Positions 1 through 8,319 of a stretch of DNA of 64,000 nucleotides are shown piece after piece. Position numbers and translations under genes: made by a program. This DNA is from Guptibacillus hwajinpoensis. GTDB lineage: Bacteria > Bacillota > Bacilli > Bacillales > Bacillaceae_O. The notes beneath the pieces are model-generated. The model ran no database searches and was not told the DNA's origin. It was given only the letters and a program-made list of their open reading frames with translations. Location of the stretch: contig JAENYN010000001.1 in NCBI GenBank assembly GCA_016841765.1, positions 122,262 through 186,261 on the forward strand, written 5' to 3'. The stretch's first letter is position 1; each line of letters opens with the position of its first letter.

Positions 1-1050
1 CATTTTCAAGATGATGGAAGTGACGATAAAGGATACGACGGCTGCAACCAGGACACCTGCGATGATGCCAAGGAAGTTTCCTTTAGGTGTTAAGGCAAGG
101 TAAGCGAAAATGGAACCCGGGCTTGGCCCTGCAACAAGGCCGACGCCAAACATTTTGAAAACGGTAATACCTGACATCCCGCCGGCAATCATTGCGATAA
201 TTGTAAGTGGTTTCATTAATACGTATGGGAAATAGAGTTCATGGATACCGCCAAAGAAGTGGATGACAATAGCACCTGGAGCTGTTCGTTTTGCAGCTTT
301 TTTACCAAAGAAGGTAAATGCCAGCAATAGGCCAAGGCCTGGTCCAGGATTCGAAGCGACAGTAAAGAATATGGACTTGCCTGCATCAAGAGACTCTTGC
401 ATGCCAAGCGGATAATAAATCCCCTGGTCAATGACGTTGTTCAAAAAGAGAACTTTCGCCGGTTCGTTGATCAGTGAGAGCAACGGCAGGAATCCTGTTT
501 CAACTAATGCTTTAATGGCAACGGTTACACCATTGTTAGCGGATTCAATTACCGGGCCAATAACATAGAAGGAGAGAATCATTAGGAAAAAGCCAAGAAT
601 ACCGATAGAGAAGTTATTGACGATCATTTCAAAGCCTGCTGGAATTTTCTCATCGATGGATTTGTCAAATTTCTTGATAACCCAACCGCCAAGCGGGCCG
701 ATAATCATAGCACCGAGGAACATCGGGATTTCGGAACCGACAATCAAACCGATTGCACCGATTGCACCCATGACAGCCCCACGTTGGCCGGCAACCATTC
801 TTCCGCCAGTACTGGCTAAGAGGAGCGGTAACAGGTAAGTGATGGCTGGGCCGACGATTTCAGCCAATTGTTCATTCGGAATCCATCCTGTTGGAATGAC
901 GAGTGCTGTCAAAATACCCCAGGCAATAAATGCTCCAATGTTCGGAAGAACCATGTTGGTGAGGAACCCGCCAAAAGCCTGTACTCTGGCACGGGCATTC
1001 GGCTTCTTTGTTTCTGGCATTGTTTCTGTTAGTTTTTCAGCGGTGGCCAT
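1..1050 (-). CDS. mtlA: PTS mannitol-type EIIC component (3' end outside window)
   Basis: Membrane permease of a mannitol-family PTS; it would import and phosphorylate a hexitol or pentitol. 350 codons are visible from the ATG at 1050, after the SD AAGGAGATG, and the frame is still open at base 1. Translating the minus strand gives the MtlA hallmarks NEPAKVLFLNNVI and GGIHELYFPYVLM and several hydrophobic helices, ending near the position where EIIC leads into EIIB. It is the third-last or later gene of an operon with mtlF, mtlD, hxlB and an epimerase, all read leftwards. Whether an EIIB domain is fused cannot be seen. The substrate is inferred from family only; the neighbours suggest it may not be mannitol. 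Confidence 0.9.
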   Translation of the reverse strand, partial: MATAEKLTETMPETKKPNARARVQAFGGFLTNMVLPNIGAFIAWGILTALVIPTGWIPNEQLAEIVGPAITYLLPLLLASTGGRMVAGQRGAVMGAIGAIGLIVGSEIPMFLGAMIIGPLGGWVIKKFDKSIDEKIPAGFEMIVNNFSIGILGFFLMILSFYVIGPVIESANNGVTVAIKALVETGFLPLLSLINEPAKVLFLNNVIDQGIYYPLGMQESLDAGKSIFFTVASNPGPGLGLLLAFTFFGKKAAKRTAPGAIVIHFFGGIHELYFPYVLMKPLTIIAMIAGGMSGITVFKMFGVGLVAGPSPGSIFAYLALTPKGNFLGIIAGVLVAAVVSFIVTSIILKM

Positions 1051-1125
1051 TTGTTTTCATCTCCTTTATAAATAAAATGAATCAGTTCCCCCGCACCTGC
1101 CGGTTGACAGGCACGGGAGGGTAAT

Positions 1126-1563
1126 TTATTCCGCAGAATCAATAAGACGGATCACTTCTTCTTCGCTGGAGGCCTGCATAAATTGTGCCATGATATCTTC
1201 ATCAATCAATATGGAGGATAAGTCCGAAATCAGTTCGAGATGGCCTGTTGAGTCTTCAGCAGCAAGCGTGAACAGAATGGTAACATCTTTTTCTTCCGGG
1301 AAAAACACCGGCTCCTTCAGCTTCAGAAAGGAAATCCCTGTTTTCAAGACCCCTCCTTCATTTTTAGCGTGAGGCATGGCAATCCCTGGTACGATGACGA
1401 TATAAGGTCCGTTCGTGGTAACGTTTTCAATCATGGCCTGTACATATTGTTCGGTAATATTTCCTTTGTCCAGCAACGGTTGGGCAGAAATGCGGATTGC
1501 TTCTTCCCATGTTGCCACTGAATCTAAAAATTTGGTGTTTCCTTTGAGATGCTGACTTAACAT
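1126..1563 (-). CDS. mtlF: PTS mannitol-type EIIA component
   Basis: Cytoplasmic phosphocarrier of the PTS that passes phosphate from HPr to the EIIB domain of the adjacent permease. The 145 residues match the usual stand-alone EIIA-Mtl length. The phosphorylated histidine is His65 in GIAMPHAKNEGG. It lies 75 bp upstream of the mtlA-like gene and 18 bp downstream of the dehydrogenase, so it is cotranscribed. A stand-alone EIIA next to a separate EIIC(B) is the normal Gram-positive mannitol arrangement. The family assignment is secure; the polyol specificity is not. Confidence 0.92.
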   Translation of the reverse strand: MLSQHLKGNTKFLDSVATWEEAIRISAQPLLDKGNITEQYVQAMIENVTTNGPYIVIVPGIAMPHAKNEGGVLKTGISFLKLKEPVFFPEEKDVTILFTLAAEDSTGHLELISDLSSILIDEDIMAQFMQASSEEEVIRLIDSAE

Positions 1564-1581
1564 GGAAACCCTCCTTCCAAT

Positions 1582-2748
1582 TTAATAAGTACCAGTATAT
1601 AATTTTTTCATCGACTCGAAATGGGATAGAATCTTGTTTTTTATGTCGGTTTCGGTAATTTTAGAGAAATGCATGATGGCCGCTTCAATCCCTTTTTCGG
1701 CAATATAGTCCTGGATCTCTACAGATTCCTCATCATCAGGGTTGTTGAAGAGATAGCCGGCTGCTATCGCAGCAGTCAAATTATCAACGGGAAGACCAAG
1801 GTTAAAAACTTCTCTGGCCGGTCTAACAAGCCGTTCATCAAATCCAAGCTTACGGATCGGCGCACGGCCAACGCGATAAATGTCATCGCTGATATTGCTG
1901 TTGCCAAACCGGCTCAAGGTTTTTTCTATAAACCTGTCCATTTCCTCCGGCTTTGATCCGTAGGTGTGGATGATATATTGGGATGCTTCTTCCATTGCAC
2001 CTTTAACAACTGTTTTCACTTCCGGATTTCTCAATGCTGCCTGTATTGTCGGTTCTTCAACGACAAATCCCATGTACGCAGCAGCTGCGTGCCCCATATT
2101 CACGATGTAAATCTTTCTCTCGATATATGGTTGTAAGTCATCTACATAAATGGCGCCTGAAATAAGCGGAAGTTCGTGATTCTTCATTTCGGATTTATTG
2201 ATGACCCATTCATAAAAAGGTTCGACCAGGGCTCTTTCCTCATCGCCGCTCTTTTTGGAAAGTGCCAGGCGGTCAATTGCAGAGTTTGGAAACCCGGTGA
2301 ATGCCTCTATTTGCTGCATTTCTGTTTCGGTTACAGTTTTTCTGATTTCACTTTTTAATAGTGAAGATGCATTAATTGCATTTTCATTGGCGATCACATC
2401 AACCGGCTTTGGATTTTCTGCACTTCTTTGCAGAAGCCCTACACCCAATATTTTTGAAATACGGGTCAAATTTGGGGCCCCGACAGAAGTGGTGATCATA
2501 TCAGCGGATTTGATGGCTTCAATTACTCTGTCTTCCTGCGTGATACTGTTTAAGGCTGAAACAGGAGAAATCGTTTCAACGGTATGCTCCTCATCAAGCA
2601 ATTCAATGAAATAGCTGTGACGCCGGTTGATTGAGTCAATCGATTCCTGGTTAACGTCAACAAAGCAAACTTCATAACCGGACTTGTTCAGGAGGTTTCC
2701 AATGAATCCTTTTCCGATATTTCCTGCTCCAAAGTGCAGAGCTTTCAT
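1582..2748 (-). CDS. mtlD: Mannitol-1-phosphate 5-dehydrogenase family protein
   Basis: NAD-dependent oxidation of a polyol phosphate, classically mannitol 1-phosphate to fructose 6-phosphate. The 388 residues start at the ATG at 2748, supported by AAAGGAGATGGGACG; an upstream in-frame ATG at 2823 lacks an SD and overlaps hxlB. The N-terminal Rossmann loop GAGNIGKGFIG (about residues 7-17) and the catalytic-region ERKIYIVNMGHAAAAY are typical of the long-chain polyol dehydrogenases. It lies between mtlF and hxlB. Because the operon also carries an epimerase and a sugar-phosphate isomerase, a related pentitol or hexitol phosphate is possible as substrate. Confidence 0.9.
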   Translation of the reverse strand: MKALHFGAGNIGKGFIGNLLNKSGYEVCFVDVNQESIDSINRRHSYFIELLDEEHTVETISPVSALNSITQEDRVIEAIKSADMITTSVGAPNLTRISKILGVGLLQRSAENPKPVDVIANENAINASSLLKSEIRKTVTETEMQQIEAFTGFPNSAIDRLALSKKSGDEERALVEPFYEWVINKSEMKNHELPLISGAIYVDDLQPYIERKIYIVNMGHAAAAYMGFVVEEPTIQAALRNPEVKTVVKGAMEEASQYIIHTYGSKPEEMDRFIEKTLSRFGNSNISDDIYRVGRAPIRKLGFDERLVRPAREVFNLGLPVDNLTAAIAAGYLFNNPDDEESVEIQDYIAEKGIEAAIMHFSKITETDIKNKILSHFESMKKLYTGTY

Positions 2749-2795
2749 CGTCCCATCTCCTTTATTAGGCAAATCAGGGCTGTGTTCGAAAACGC

Positions 2796-3347
2796 CTATT
2801 CCAGATTGGCATGATGTTGCCATAAAGCGTCCATGTCGATATCTTTCTCCTTAATCAACATAAGTGCGATTGTATCGCCAAGCAAAAGCAGGCTCTGTTC
2901 AAATAAGCTTTTCATTGGCTGGATGGATGAGACTTCGCCGGGCAGCTGCAGCTTTGTGCTTACTGGAATCCGAACAAAGACGTCTGCATATTCACTCATC
3001 GGACTTTGTGGATTTGCGCCGATATGGGCAACAGTTGCGTTTAATTGCTTTGCTTTTTTTGCAATGATGAGCGGGAATGCTGTTCCACCACTGCCGGAAC
3101 CGACGATAAGCAGATCGTTTTCAGTAATGGCCGGTTCTGTGATCTCGCCCACGATATGGGTTTGAATTCCCAGATGGGCCAAGCGTTTGGCGATTGATTG
3201 TAACGAAAGCATGACTCTGCCGACGCCGACGAAAAACACTTTATCTGCCTTTTCGATTTCTTTGATTAATTGAGTGACTTCTTTGTCGTCTATTGAATCC
3301 AACGTTTTCCCGAGCTCTTCTATGATTTCCTTCGCAGCGTTTGCCAT
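2796..3347 (-). CDS. hxlB: 6-phospho-3-hexuloisomerase-like SIS protein
   Basis: SIS-domain sugar-phosphate isomerase; HxlB converts D-arabino-3-hexulose 6-phosphate to fructose 6-phosphate in the ribulose monophosphate pathway. The 183 residues match the family length, with the SIS motifs VGVGRVMLSLQSIAKRLAHLG and LIVGSGSGGTAFP and the characteristic HANLE C-terminus. The start follows AGAGGTGATATGA, which overlaps the 3' end of the epimerase gene (the stop of that gene abuts this ATG), so translation is probably coupled. Its usual partner HxlA is missing; the adjacent barrel protein looks like an epimerase instead. It may therefore act on another ketose phosphate. Confidence 0.85.
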   Translation of the reverse strand: MANAAKEIIEELGKTLDSIDDKEVTQLIKEIEKADKVFFVGVGRVMLSLQSIAKRLAHLGIQTHIVGEITEPAITENDLLIVGSGSGGTAFPLIIAKKAKQLNATVAHIGANPQSPMSEYADVFVRIPVSTKLQLPGEVSSIQPMKSLFEQSLLLLGDTIALMLIKEKDIDMDALWQHHANLE

Positions 3348-4052
3348 TCATATCACCTCTTGTGTTAGTCCTTTTTCGATTGCTTCTTCGACCAAAATCT
3401 TATTTTCTTCCAAGCTTCGATTCGGGATAAATAAACTGGTCGAGCCTGCTACCAATTGATCAGCTCCAGCTGCCACGAGGTCCGGTATAGTCTCCAGTGA
3501 TACCCTGCCGTCGACTTCGATTTGGACATTGTATCCTTTGCTTCTGATTAACTCATACAGGTCGGCTACTTTCTTCGTAGCATATGGAACTTGACTCTCG
3601 TTTTTATCAGTAGCAAAGCCTGGATTGATCAGCATCAGGAGAACAGTGTCAACCTGAGGCAGCACATATTCGAGGACCGATAGCGGTGTTGCGGGGTTAA
3701 GGGCGACCCCTACTTTTGCGCCCGCTTTTCTGATCATGCTGATATAGCGGTCAATATGAATGCCGGATTCAAGGTGGAAGGAAACCTGCTGAACACCTAT
3801 TTTTAACATTTCCTTAATAAAGAATTCATTATCGTTTGCCATGATATGGACATCAAAATCCATATCCGTAACTTTCCGCAACTGCTTGACGGTGTCGATT
3901 CCAAGCGGCATGCTCGGGCTGAATACGCTGTCGATAAGGTCCACGTGCAAGGTCTTTAATCCTGCCCGTTCGATGTCTTGTACGCTTTTTTCTAAGTTGC
4001 AAAGATCCGCACACATGATCGATGGAGCAATAGTTATTGAATGTTTTTGCAT
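3348..4052 (-). CDS. Ribulose-phosphate 3-epimerase-like protein
   Basis: First gene of the leftward polyol operon; 234 residues, a (beta/alpha)8-barrel of the ribulose-phosphate-binding superfamily. Epimerase hallmarks are APSIMCADL at the N-terminus, the metal-ligand stretch HVDLID, a second HIM, LMLINPGFA and EVDGRVS, in family order. It is divergent from housekeeping Rpe: the usual MDG after HVD is replaced by LIDS. It may act on ribulose/xylulose 5-phosphate or, like AlsE, on a hexulose 6-phosphate. It lacks the sequence pattern of hexulose-phosphate synthase (HxlA) although it sits where that gene might be expected beside hxlB. The ATG at 4052 follows AAAGGAGGCACAAAC. Confidence 0.82.
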   Translation of the reverse strand: MQKHSITIAPSIMCADLCNLEKSVQDIERAGLKTLHVDLIDSVFSPSMPLGIDTVKQLRKVTDMDFDVHIMANDNEFFIKEMLKIGVQQVSFHLESGIHIDRYISMIRKAGAKVGVALNPATPLSVLEYVLPQVDTVLLMLINPGFATDKNESQVPYATKKVADLYELIRSKGYNVQIEVDGRVSLETIPDLVAAGADQLVAGSTSLFIPNRSLEENKILVEEAIEKGLTQEVI

Positions 4053-4093
4053 GTTTGTGCCTCCTTTGGGTGCTTGTTTATGCCTGTATCCAC

Positions 4094-4122
4094 ATTGTAT
4101 AGCGCTTTCACGAATATGTAAA
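4094..4122 (-). promoter_or_regulatory. Sigma-A promoter of the polyol operon
   Basis: On the minus strand, TTTACA (4117-4122) and TACAAT (4094-4099) are separated by exactly 17 bp and lie about 42 bp upstream of the epimerase ATG. The spacer contains TGAAAGCGCTATAC. One half resembles a CcpA cre site but the other half is out of register, so catabolite control is only suggested. Confidence 0.75.
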
Positions 4123-4125
4123 GGG

Positions 4126-4170
4126 TTTTTTTGCGCTTTTTTGCGCTTTTATGCAATTATTTTTGCATGT
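4126..4170. promoter_or_regulatory. Helically phased repeat array, candidate DeoR operator
   Basis: Between the divergent promoters are two exact copies of TTGCGCTTTT (4131-4140, 4141-4150), then ATGCAATTAT and TTTTGCATGT. This places a GC dinucleotide flanked by T/A every 10-12 bp, on one face of the helix. A further copy of TTTTTGCATG lies at 4044-4053 over the epimerase start codon. DeoR-family regulators commonly bind short repeated sites in their own divergent promoters; the assignment here is inference. Confidence 0.45.
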
Positions 4171-4176
4171 TTATAT

Positions 4177-4204
4177 TTGTTTGGTGGTCACCTTATGGTA
4201 TACT
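4177..4204 (+). promoter_or_regulatory. Probable promoter of the deoR-family gene
   Basis: TATACT at 4199-4204 is a good -10 placed 30 bp before the start codon. The -35 is weak (TTGTTT, 4177-4182, spacer 16), as expected if the gene is weakly expressed or controlled by its own product at the adjacent repeats. Confidence 0.5.
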
Positions 4205-4233
4205 TTAATATGTAAAGGAGGCTCAAACACAAA

Positions 4234-4983
4234 ATGTTGAAGGAAGAACGCCAACAAACAATCCTGCAAATCCTTGATGAGGAACATAAGGTGATTGCAA
4301 CGGATCTGAGCAAACGCCTCGGTGTTTCCGAAGATACAATAAGAAGAGATTTAAAAGATCTGGATAGCAGGGGTCTCGTCAAACGTGTCCACAGCGGGGC
4401 ATTAAGGGTGGGTCCGCCTGTTACCGATTTTACAACCCGCCAGAACATATCCAATGAGAGTAAAATCCATTTGGCGATGAAAGCTGTCGAATATATAAAG
4501 GATGGAATGGTGCTGCTGATTGATGGAGGCACAACCAACCTTCATCTGGTGAATCAACTACCGATGGACTTAGAAGCAACCGTCATAACCAACAGCCCCC
4601 CGATTGCCATGGCATTGGGTAATCATAAATATATTGAAGTCTTGATGATTGGGGGAACGTTGTTCAAGGAATCCATGGTGAACCTGGGGATTGATACCGT
4701 TGAGGCATTAAACTCAATCAGAGCCGATTTCTACATCATGGGGGTTTATAATATCGACCCGCAAGTAGGAGTTAGTGTTCCGAGCATATCAGAAGCTTTG
4801 GTGAAGCGGAAAATGGCTTCTATCTCCAATAAAACACTTGGCATGGTGACAGCGGACAAGCTTGATACGATATCCAACCATATTATTTGCCCGTCAGATC
4901 ATCTTACTTACCTCATTACAGAGCAGGTGCAGCCTGAAATCAAGGAACTGTATGAAAACCAGGGAATAATTGTAGTCGATTAA
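4234..4983 (+). CDS. DeoR-family transcriptional regulator
   Basis: 249 residues. An N-terminal DeoR winged helix-turn-helix (residues about 6-57, VIATDLSKRLGVSEDTIRRDLKDLDSRG) precedes a sugar-phosphate-sensing DeoRC domain with DGGTTNLHLVNQL and MIGGTLFKES. It is divergent from the polyol operon and directly precedes tkt and tal. It is therefore the obvious local repressor, releasing on a phosphorylated sugar intermediate. Mannitol operons of this group usually carry the PTS-regulated activator MtlR instead, so a DeoR regulator argues for a non-canonical substrate. The SD AAAGGAGG is 12 nt from the ATG, a rather long spacing. Confidence 0.9.
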   Translation: MLKEERQQTILQILDEEHKVIATDLSKRLGVSEDTIRRDLKDLDSRGLVKRVHSGALRVGPPVTDFTTRQNISNESKIHLAMKAVEYIKDGMVLLIDGGTTNLHLVNQLPMDLEATVITNSPPIAMALGNHKYIEVLMIGGTLFKESMVNLGIDTVEALNSIRADFYIMGVYNIDPQVGVSVPSISEALVKRKMASISNKTLGMVTADKLDTISNHIICPSDHLTYLITEQVQPEIKELYENQGIIVVD

Positions 4984-4995
4984 TTTGAGAATAAC

Positions 4996-5033
4996 ATCCT
5001 GAACGCTCTTTCTATTTACTGTTCGGGATTTTT
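4996..5033 (+). terminator. Intrinsic terminator after deoR gene
   Basis: ATCCTGAAC (4996-5004) pairs with GTTCGGGAT (5021-5029) over 9 bp with one G-T, with a 16-nt loop, followed by TTTTT. The next gene (tkt) starts only 42 bp later, so leakage through this weak hairpin could supply part of its transcript. Confidence 0.6.
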
Positions 5034-5075
5034 CTACACTAGCATTACCAAAACTTCAACAAGGGAGTATCGCCT

Positions 5076-7112
5076 ATGAACAAACAGAACTTGGACGAAT
5101 TAGCCATTTCCACGATTAGGACACTATCCATTGATGCAATCGAAGCTGCAAACTCCGGACATCCCGGACTGCCGATGGGGGCTGCCCCGATGGCCTACGT
5201 TTTATGGAGCCGTCACATGAACCACAATCCAAAAAATCCAGAATGGTTCAACAGGGACCGCTTCATCCTGTCAGCCGGACATGGTTCAATGCTGCTATAC
5301 AGCTTGCTCCATTTGTCGGGGTATGACCTTCCGATGGAAGAAATCAAAAAGTTCCGCCAGTGGGGCAGCAAAACACCGGGACATCCGGAATACGGCCACA
5401 CACCGGGTGTTGAAGCAACAACCGGCCCACTGGGTCAGGGGATTGCAATGGCTGTCGGAATGGCAATGGGAGAACGTCACCTTGCTGCTAAACATAACAG
5501 AGACCAGTACGAAGTTATTGACCATTATACGTACAGCATCTGCGGTGATGGTGATATCATGGAGGGCGTTTCTGGTGAGGCGGCATCATTGGCAGGCCAT
5601 TTGAAACTCGGACGTCTTATTGTCTTGTACGATTCAAATGACATTTCCCTCGATGGCGATCTGGACCGCTCTTTTTCTGAAGATGCCGGAGAACGGTTCA
5701 AATCTTACGGCTGGCAGGTCATTCGCGTAGAGGATGGAAATGATCTTCTTGAGATTGACCAGGCGATTGAAGAAGCGAAAAAAGACTTGGATCGTCCAAC
5801 TTTAATAGAAGTGAAAACAACCATCGGCTTCGGTTCCCCGAATCTCGCCGGGAAATCGGACGCACACGGAGCACCACTTGGAAAAGAAGAAATCAGGCTG
5901 ACAAAAGAAGCTTACAAATGGACGTTTGAAGAAGATTTTCACGTGCCGGCTGAAGTGTATGAACACTTTCAGTCGTTGACAGTTACTGCTGGCGAGAAAA
6001 AGGAAGAAGACTGGAACCGGCTATTTGCTGACTATCACGAAGAATATCCGGAACTGGCGGAAACATTATCCGCGGCAATTAAAGGCAACCTTCCTGAAGG
6101 ATGGACAAACTATCTTCCCGCCTATGAAACGGGGACGAACCTGGCATCTCGGGCTTCTTCGGGTGAAGCGCTCAATGCGATTGCCCAACATGTGCCCCAG
6201 TTCTTTGGCGGATCTGCAGACCTTGCCGGTTCAAACAAAACAGCGATCAAAGGTGCTGGAGATTATTCGGCAGAGAACTATAGCGGCCGCAATATCTGGT
6301 TCGGTGTCCGTGAATTTGCCATGGGTGCTGCACTTAACGGCATGGCACTCCATGGCGGATTGCGTGTATTTGGAGGAACATTCTTCGTATTTTCCGATTA
6401 CATGCGTGGAGCAATGCGGATGGCAGCCTTGATGAAATTGCCAGTCACCTACGTGTTGACACATGACAGTATTGCGGTCGGCGAAGATGGACCGACCCAT
6501 CAGCCAGTCGAACATTTGGCATCGCTGCGGGCAATGCCGAACATGAATGTCATCCGCCCTGCTGACGGAAATGAAACAGCTGCAGCCTGGCGTCTTGCCC
6601 TTGAATCTTCCGAGACGCCGACAGCACTTGTCCTGACCCGTCAAAATCTGCCGACTATAGAAGGAACAAAAGAACGGGCGTACGAAGGGGTCAGCAAAGG
6701 CGCCTATGTCGTTTCAAAAGCGAAAAGCGATACGATTCACGCATTGCTATTGGCTGCCGGTTCCGAAGTACAATTGGCATTAAAAGCCCAACAAAAACTG
6801 TCTGAGGAAAATATCCATGTTTCCGTCATCAGTTTTCCATCCTGGGATCGCTTCGAACAACAATCCAGGGAATACAAGCGCTCGATTCTGCCTTCGGATG
6901 TGAAAATCCGCCTGGCTATTGAGATGGGATCCCCGCTTGGCTGGCATCGCTACACCGGAGACGAAGGCGAAGTACTCGCAATTGATCAGTTTGGCGCGTC
7001 CGGTCCGGCGTCTGCAATTATGCAGGAGTATGGCTTCACTGCAGATCATGTCGTTAATAAAATGAAACAACTGTTAGGATCAACGAGTGAATTAAAGAGT
7101 CCTATGGTCTGA
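5076..7112 (+). CDS. tkt: Transketolase
   Basis: Thiamine-diphosphate enzyme moving C2 units between ketose and aldose phosphates in the non-oxidative pentose phosphate pathway. The 678 residues are the standard full length. Visible landmarks are [18 protein letters not shown] at the N-terminus, the ThDP/Mg motif [13 protein letters not shown] ending near Asn188, and the [14 protein letters not shown] substrate loop. The start follows CAAGGGAGTATCGCCT. It is placed with a transaldolase immediately downstream of the DeoR-family regulator, away from the usual lexA-linked tkt of Bacillus. This suggests a second, pathway-dedicated copy, though the rest of the genome is not visible. Confidence 0.96.
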   Translation: MNKQNLDELAISTIRTLSIDAIEAANSGHPGLPMGAAPMAYVLWSRHMNHNPKNPEWFNRDRFILSAGHGSMLLYSLLHLSGYDLPMEEIKKFRQWGSKTPGHPEYGHTPGVEATTGPLGQGIAMAVGMAMGERHLAAKHNRDQYEVIDHYTYSICGDGDIMEGVSGEAASLAGHLKLGRLIVLYDSNDISLDGDLDRSFSEDAGERFKSYGWQVIRVEDGNDLLEIDQAIEEAKKDLDRPTLIEVKTTIGFGSPNLAGKSDAHGAPLGKEEIRLTKEAYKWTFEEDFHVPAEVYEHFQSLTVTAGEKKEEDWNRLFADYHEEYPELAETLSAAIKGNLPEGWTNYLPAYETGTNLASRASSGEALNAIAQHVPQFFGGSADLAGSNKTAIKGAGDYSAENYSGRNIWFGVREFAMGAALNGMALHGGLRVFGGTFFVFSDYMRGAMRMAALMKLPVTYVLTHDSIAVGEDGPTHQPVEHLASLRAMPNMNVIRPADGNETAAAWRLALESSETPTALVLTRQNLPTIEGTKERAYEGVSKGAYVVSKAKSDTIHALLLAAGSEVQLALKAQQKLSEENIHVSVISFPSWDRFEQQSREYKRSILPSDVKIRLAIEMGSPLGWHRYTGDEGEVLAIDQFGASGPASAIMQEYGFTADHVVNKMKQLLGSTSELKSPMV

Positions 7113-7176
7113 TTGAATGCTTGAGTTAAGAATTGCAGATAATAAAAACACTATATAGAAAAGGGAGTGGCACGAA

Positions 7177-7845
7177 ATGAAATTTTTTATTGATACTGCC
7201 AATTTACAGGATATCCAAAAAGCTTATAAGGTCGGCGTTTTGTCAGGTGTAACGACAAACCCTTCACTGGTTGCCAAAGAGGGAGTCAAGTTCGAAGACA
7301 GAATCGTTGAAATCTGCAAAGCCGTTCCGGATGTCGAATCTGTCTCGGCTGAAGTCACGCCGGATGCCGTAACGGCAGACCAGATGATTGAACAGGCCGA
7401 AGAATTGATCAAAATTTACGAGCCCAACGACCAAATCACGATCAAGCTGCCAATGACTCTGGACGGCCTGGAAGCATGCCGCTATCTTTCCAATAAAGGT
7501 GTCAAAACAAACGTGACACTGATTTTCACCGTTAACCAGGCACTGCTCGCTGCCCGTGCAGGCGCGACATACGTTTCACCCTTCCTCGGCAGGCTCGATG
7601 ATATTTCGGAAGACGGTGTACAGCTGGTGGAAAAGATTGCGGAGCTTTTCCGCATTCAAAACTTGGATGCACAAATCATCGCCGCATCCGTACGCCATCC
7701 TGACCATGTAACCCGCGTCGCCATGGCAGGGGCACACATTGCCACAATTCCTTACAAAGTCATCGAACAACTCACAAAACACCCGCTGACCGACCAGGGG
7801 ATTGAGAAATTCGCCAAGGATTGGGAGAAGGCGCAGAAGGAATAA
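7177..7845 (+). CDS. tal: Transaldolase (TalC/Fsa-type, class I aldolase)
   Basis: 222 residues, the short transaldolase/fructose-6-phosphate-aldolase family, cytoplasmic decamer-type. The Schiff-base lysine is Lys90 in [21 protein letters not shown] (about 25-36) and [12 protein letters not shown] are the other family motifs. It transfers dihydroxyacetone units from sedoheptulose 7-phosphate to glyceraldehyde 3-phosphate, completing with tkt the conversion of pentose phosphates to fructose 6-phosphate. It lies 64 bp after tkt with SD AAGGGAGTGGCACGAA and is followed by a very strong terminator, so deoR-tkt-tal reads as one rightward unit. Fsa activity cannot be excluded. Confidence 0.93.
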   Translation: MKFFIDTANLQDIQKAYKVGVLSGVTTNPSLVAKEGVKFEDRIVEICKAVPDVESVSAEVTPDAVTADQMIEQAEELIKIYEPNDQITIKLPMTLDGLEACRYLSNKGVKTNVTLIFTVNQALLAARAGATYVSPFLGRLDDISEDGVQLVEKIAELFRIQNLDAQIIAASVRHPDHVTRVAMAGAHIATIPYKVIEQLTKHPLTDQGIEKFAKDWEKAQKE

Positions 7846-7868
7846 GAGCCATCCGGGTGCTTCGATTT

Positions 7869-7920
7869 AGGTGCCTGACCCCCGCTGCTTTAACGCAGTG
7901 GGGGTCAGGCACCTTTTTTA
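7869..7920 (+). terminator. Strong terminator and dispersed repeat, family A
   Basis: AGGTGCCTGACCCCC-G-CTGC (7869-7888) pairs over 20 bp (one G-T) with its complement at 7895-7914, loop TTTAAC, followed by TTTTTTA. It ends the tkt-tal transcript. The same GGTGCCTGACCCCC palindrome recurs at 42622-42671 between unrelated genes, so this is a repeat family used as a terminator. Confidence 0.85.
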
Positions 7921-8170
7921 TGCCGCCACATCTTTTTCTTCATCTTCTCGGCAGAATCTGGTAATGGTACCTGGCCTCCTTATACTGGTGGACAAAAATT
8001 TCCGCCGCTTGTTCAATGTGCCCAACTTCCATTTTTTCGATGATCATCCTCATCACTCTCCACCCTCATTTCGTACCGATCAGTTCTGCCGCAAACTCTA
8101 TCTTTTGCTTTATAACATTCCCTTTTTATGAGTGAATCCCTTTTTTAATATAACAATACTTGTCTTTGAA

Positions 8171-8222
8171 CCAGAACCGTCCCCTGCTTCAAATCGATAA
8201 AAACCGGGAAGTGACAGGCACA
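8171..8222. repeat. Composite of half-copies of repeat families C and D
   Basis: CCAGAACCGTCCCCTGCTTC (8171-8190) is the inverse of the left arm of family C (see 13412). CCGGGAAGTGACAGGCAC (8204-8221) is one arm of family D (see 15801). The linker ATCGATAAA is shared, inverted, with 17705-17729. No matching second arm is present, so this looks like a remnant. Nothing coding is seen between 7921 and 8224. Confidence 0.65.
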
Positions 8223-8224
8223 CT

Positions 8225-8262
8225 AAAAACAGGCTGTCGAGAAAATCTCGACAGCCTGTTTT
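8225..8262 (-). terminator. Terminator of the binding-protein gene
   Basis: A perfect 17-bp stem (8226-8242 with 8246-8262, sequence AAAACAGGCTGTCGAGA and complement) with a 3-nt loop and T-rich flank on the minus strand lies 58 bp beyond the stop of the lipoprotein gene at 8320. Confidence 0.85.
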
Positions 8263-8319
8263 ATGTTCCCTTTGAAATAATCCCGGGAAATGGCACCTAA
8301 TTTATAGGCACCTCATCTT

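Noticed and set aside
3348..4052. Hexulose-6-phosphate synthase (HxlA) as partner of HxlB
   Set aside because: Motifs APSIMCADL, HVDLID, LINPGFA and EVDG are those of the epimerase branch, not HxlA.
4094..4122. CcpA cre site in the polyol promoter
   Set aside because: TGAAAGCGCTATAC matches one half only; the second half is out of register by one base, so it is mentioned but not called.
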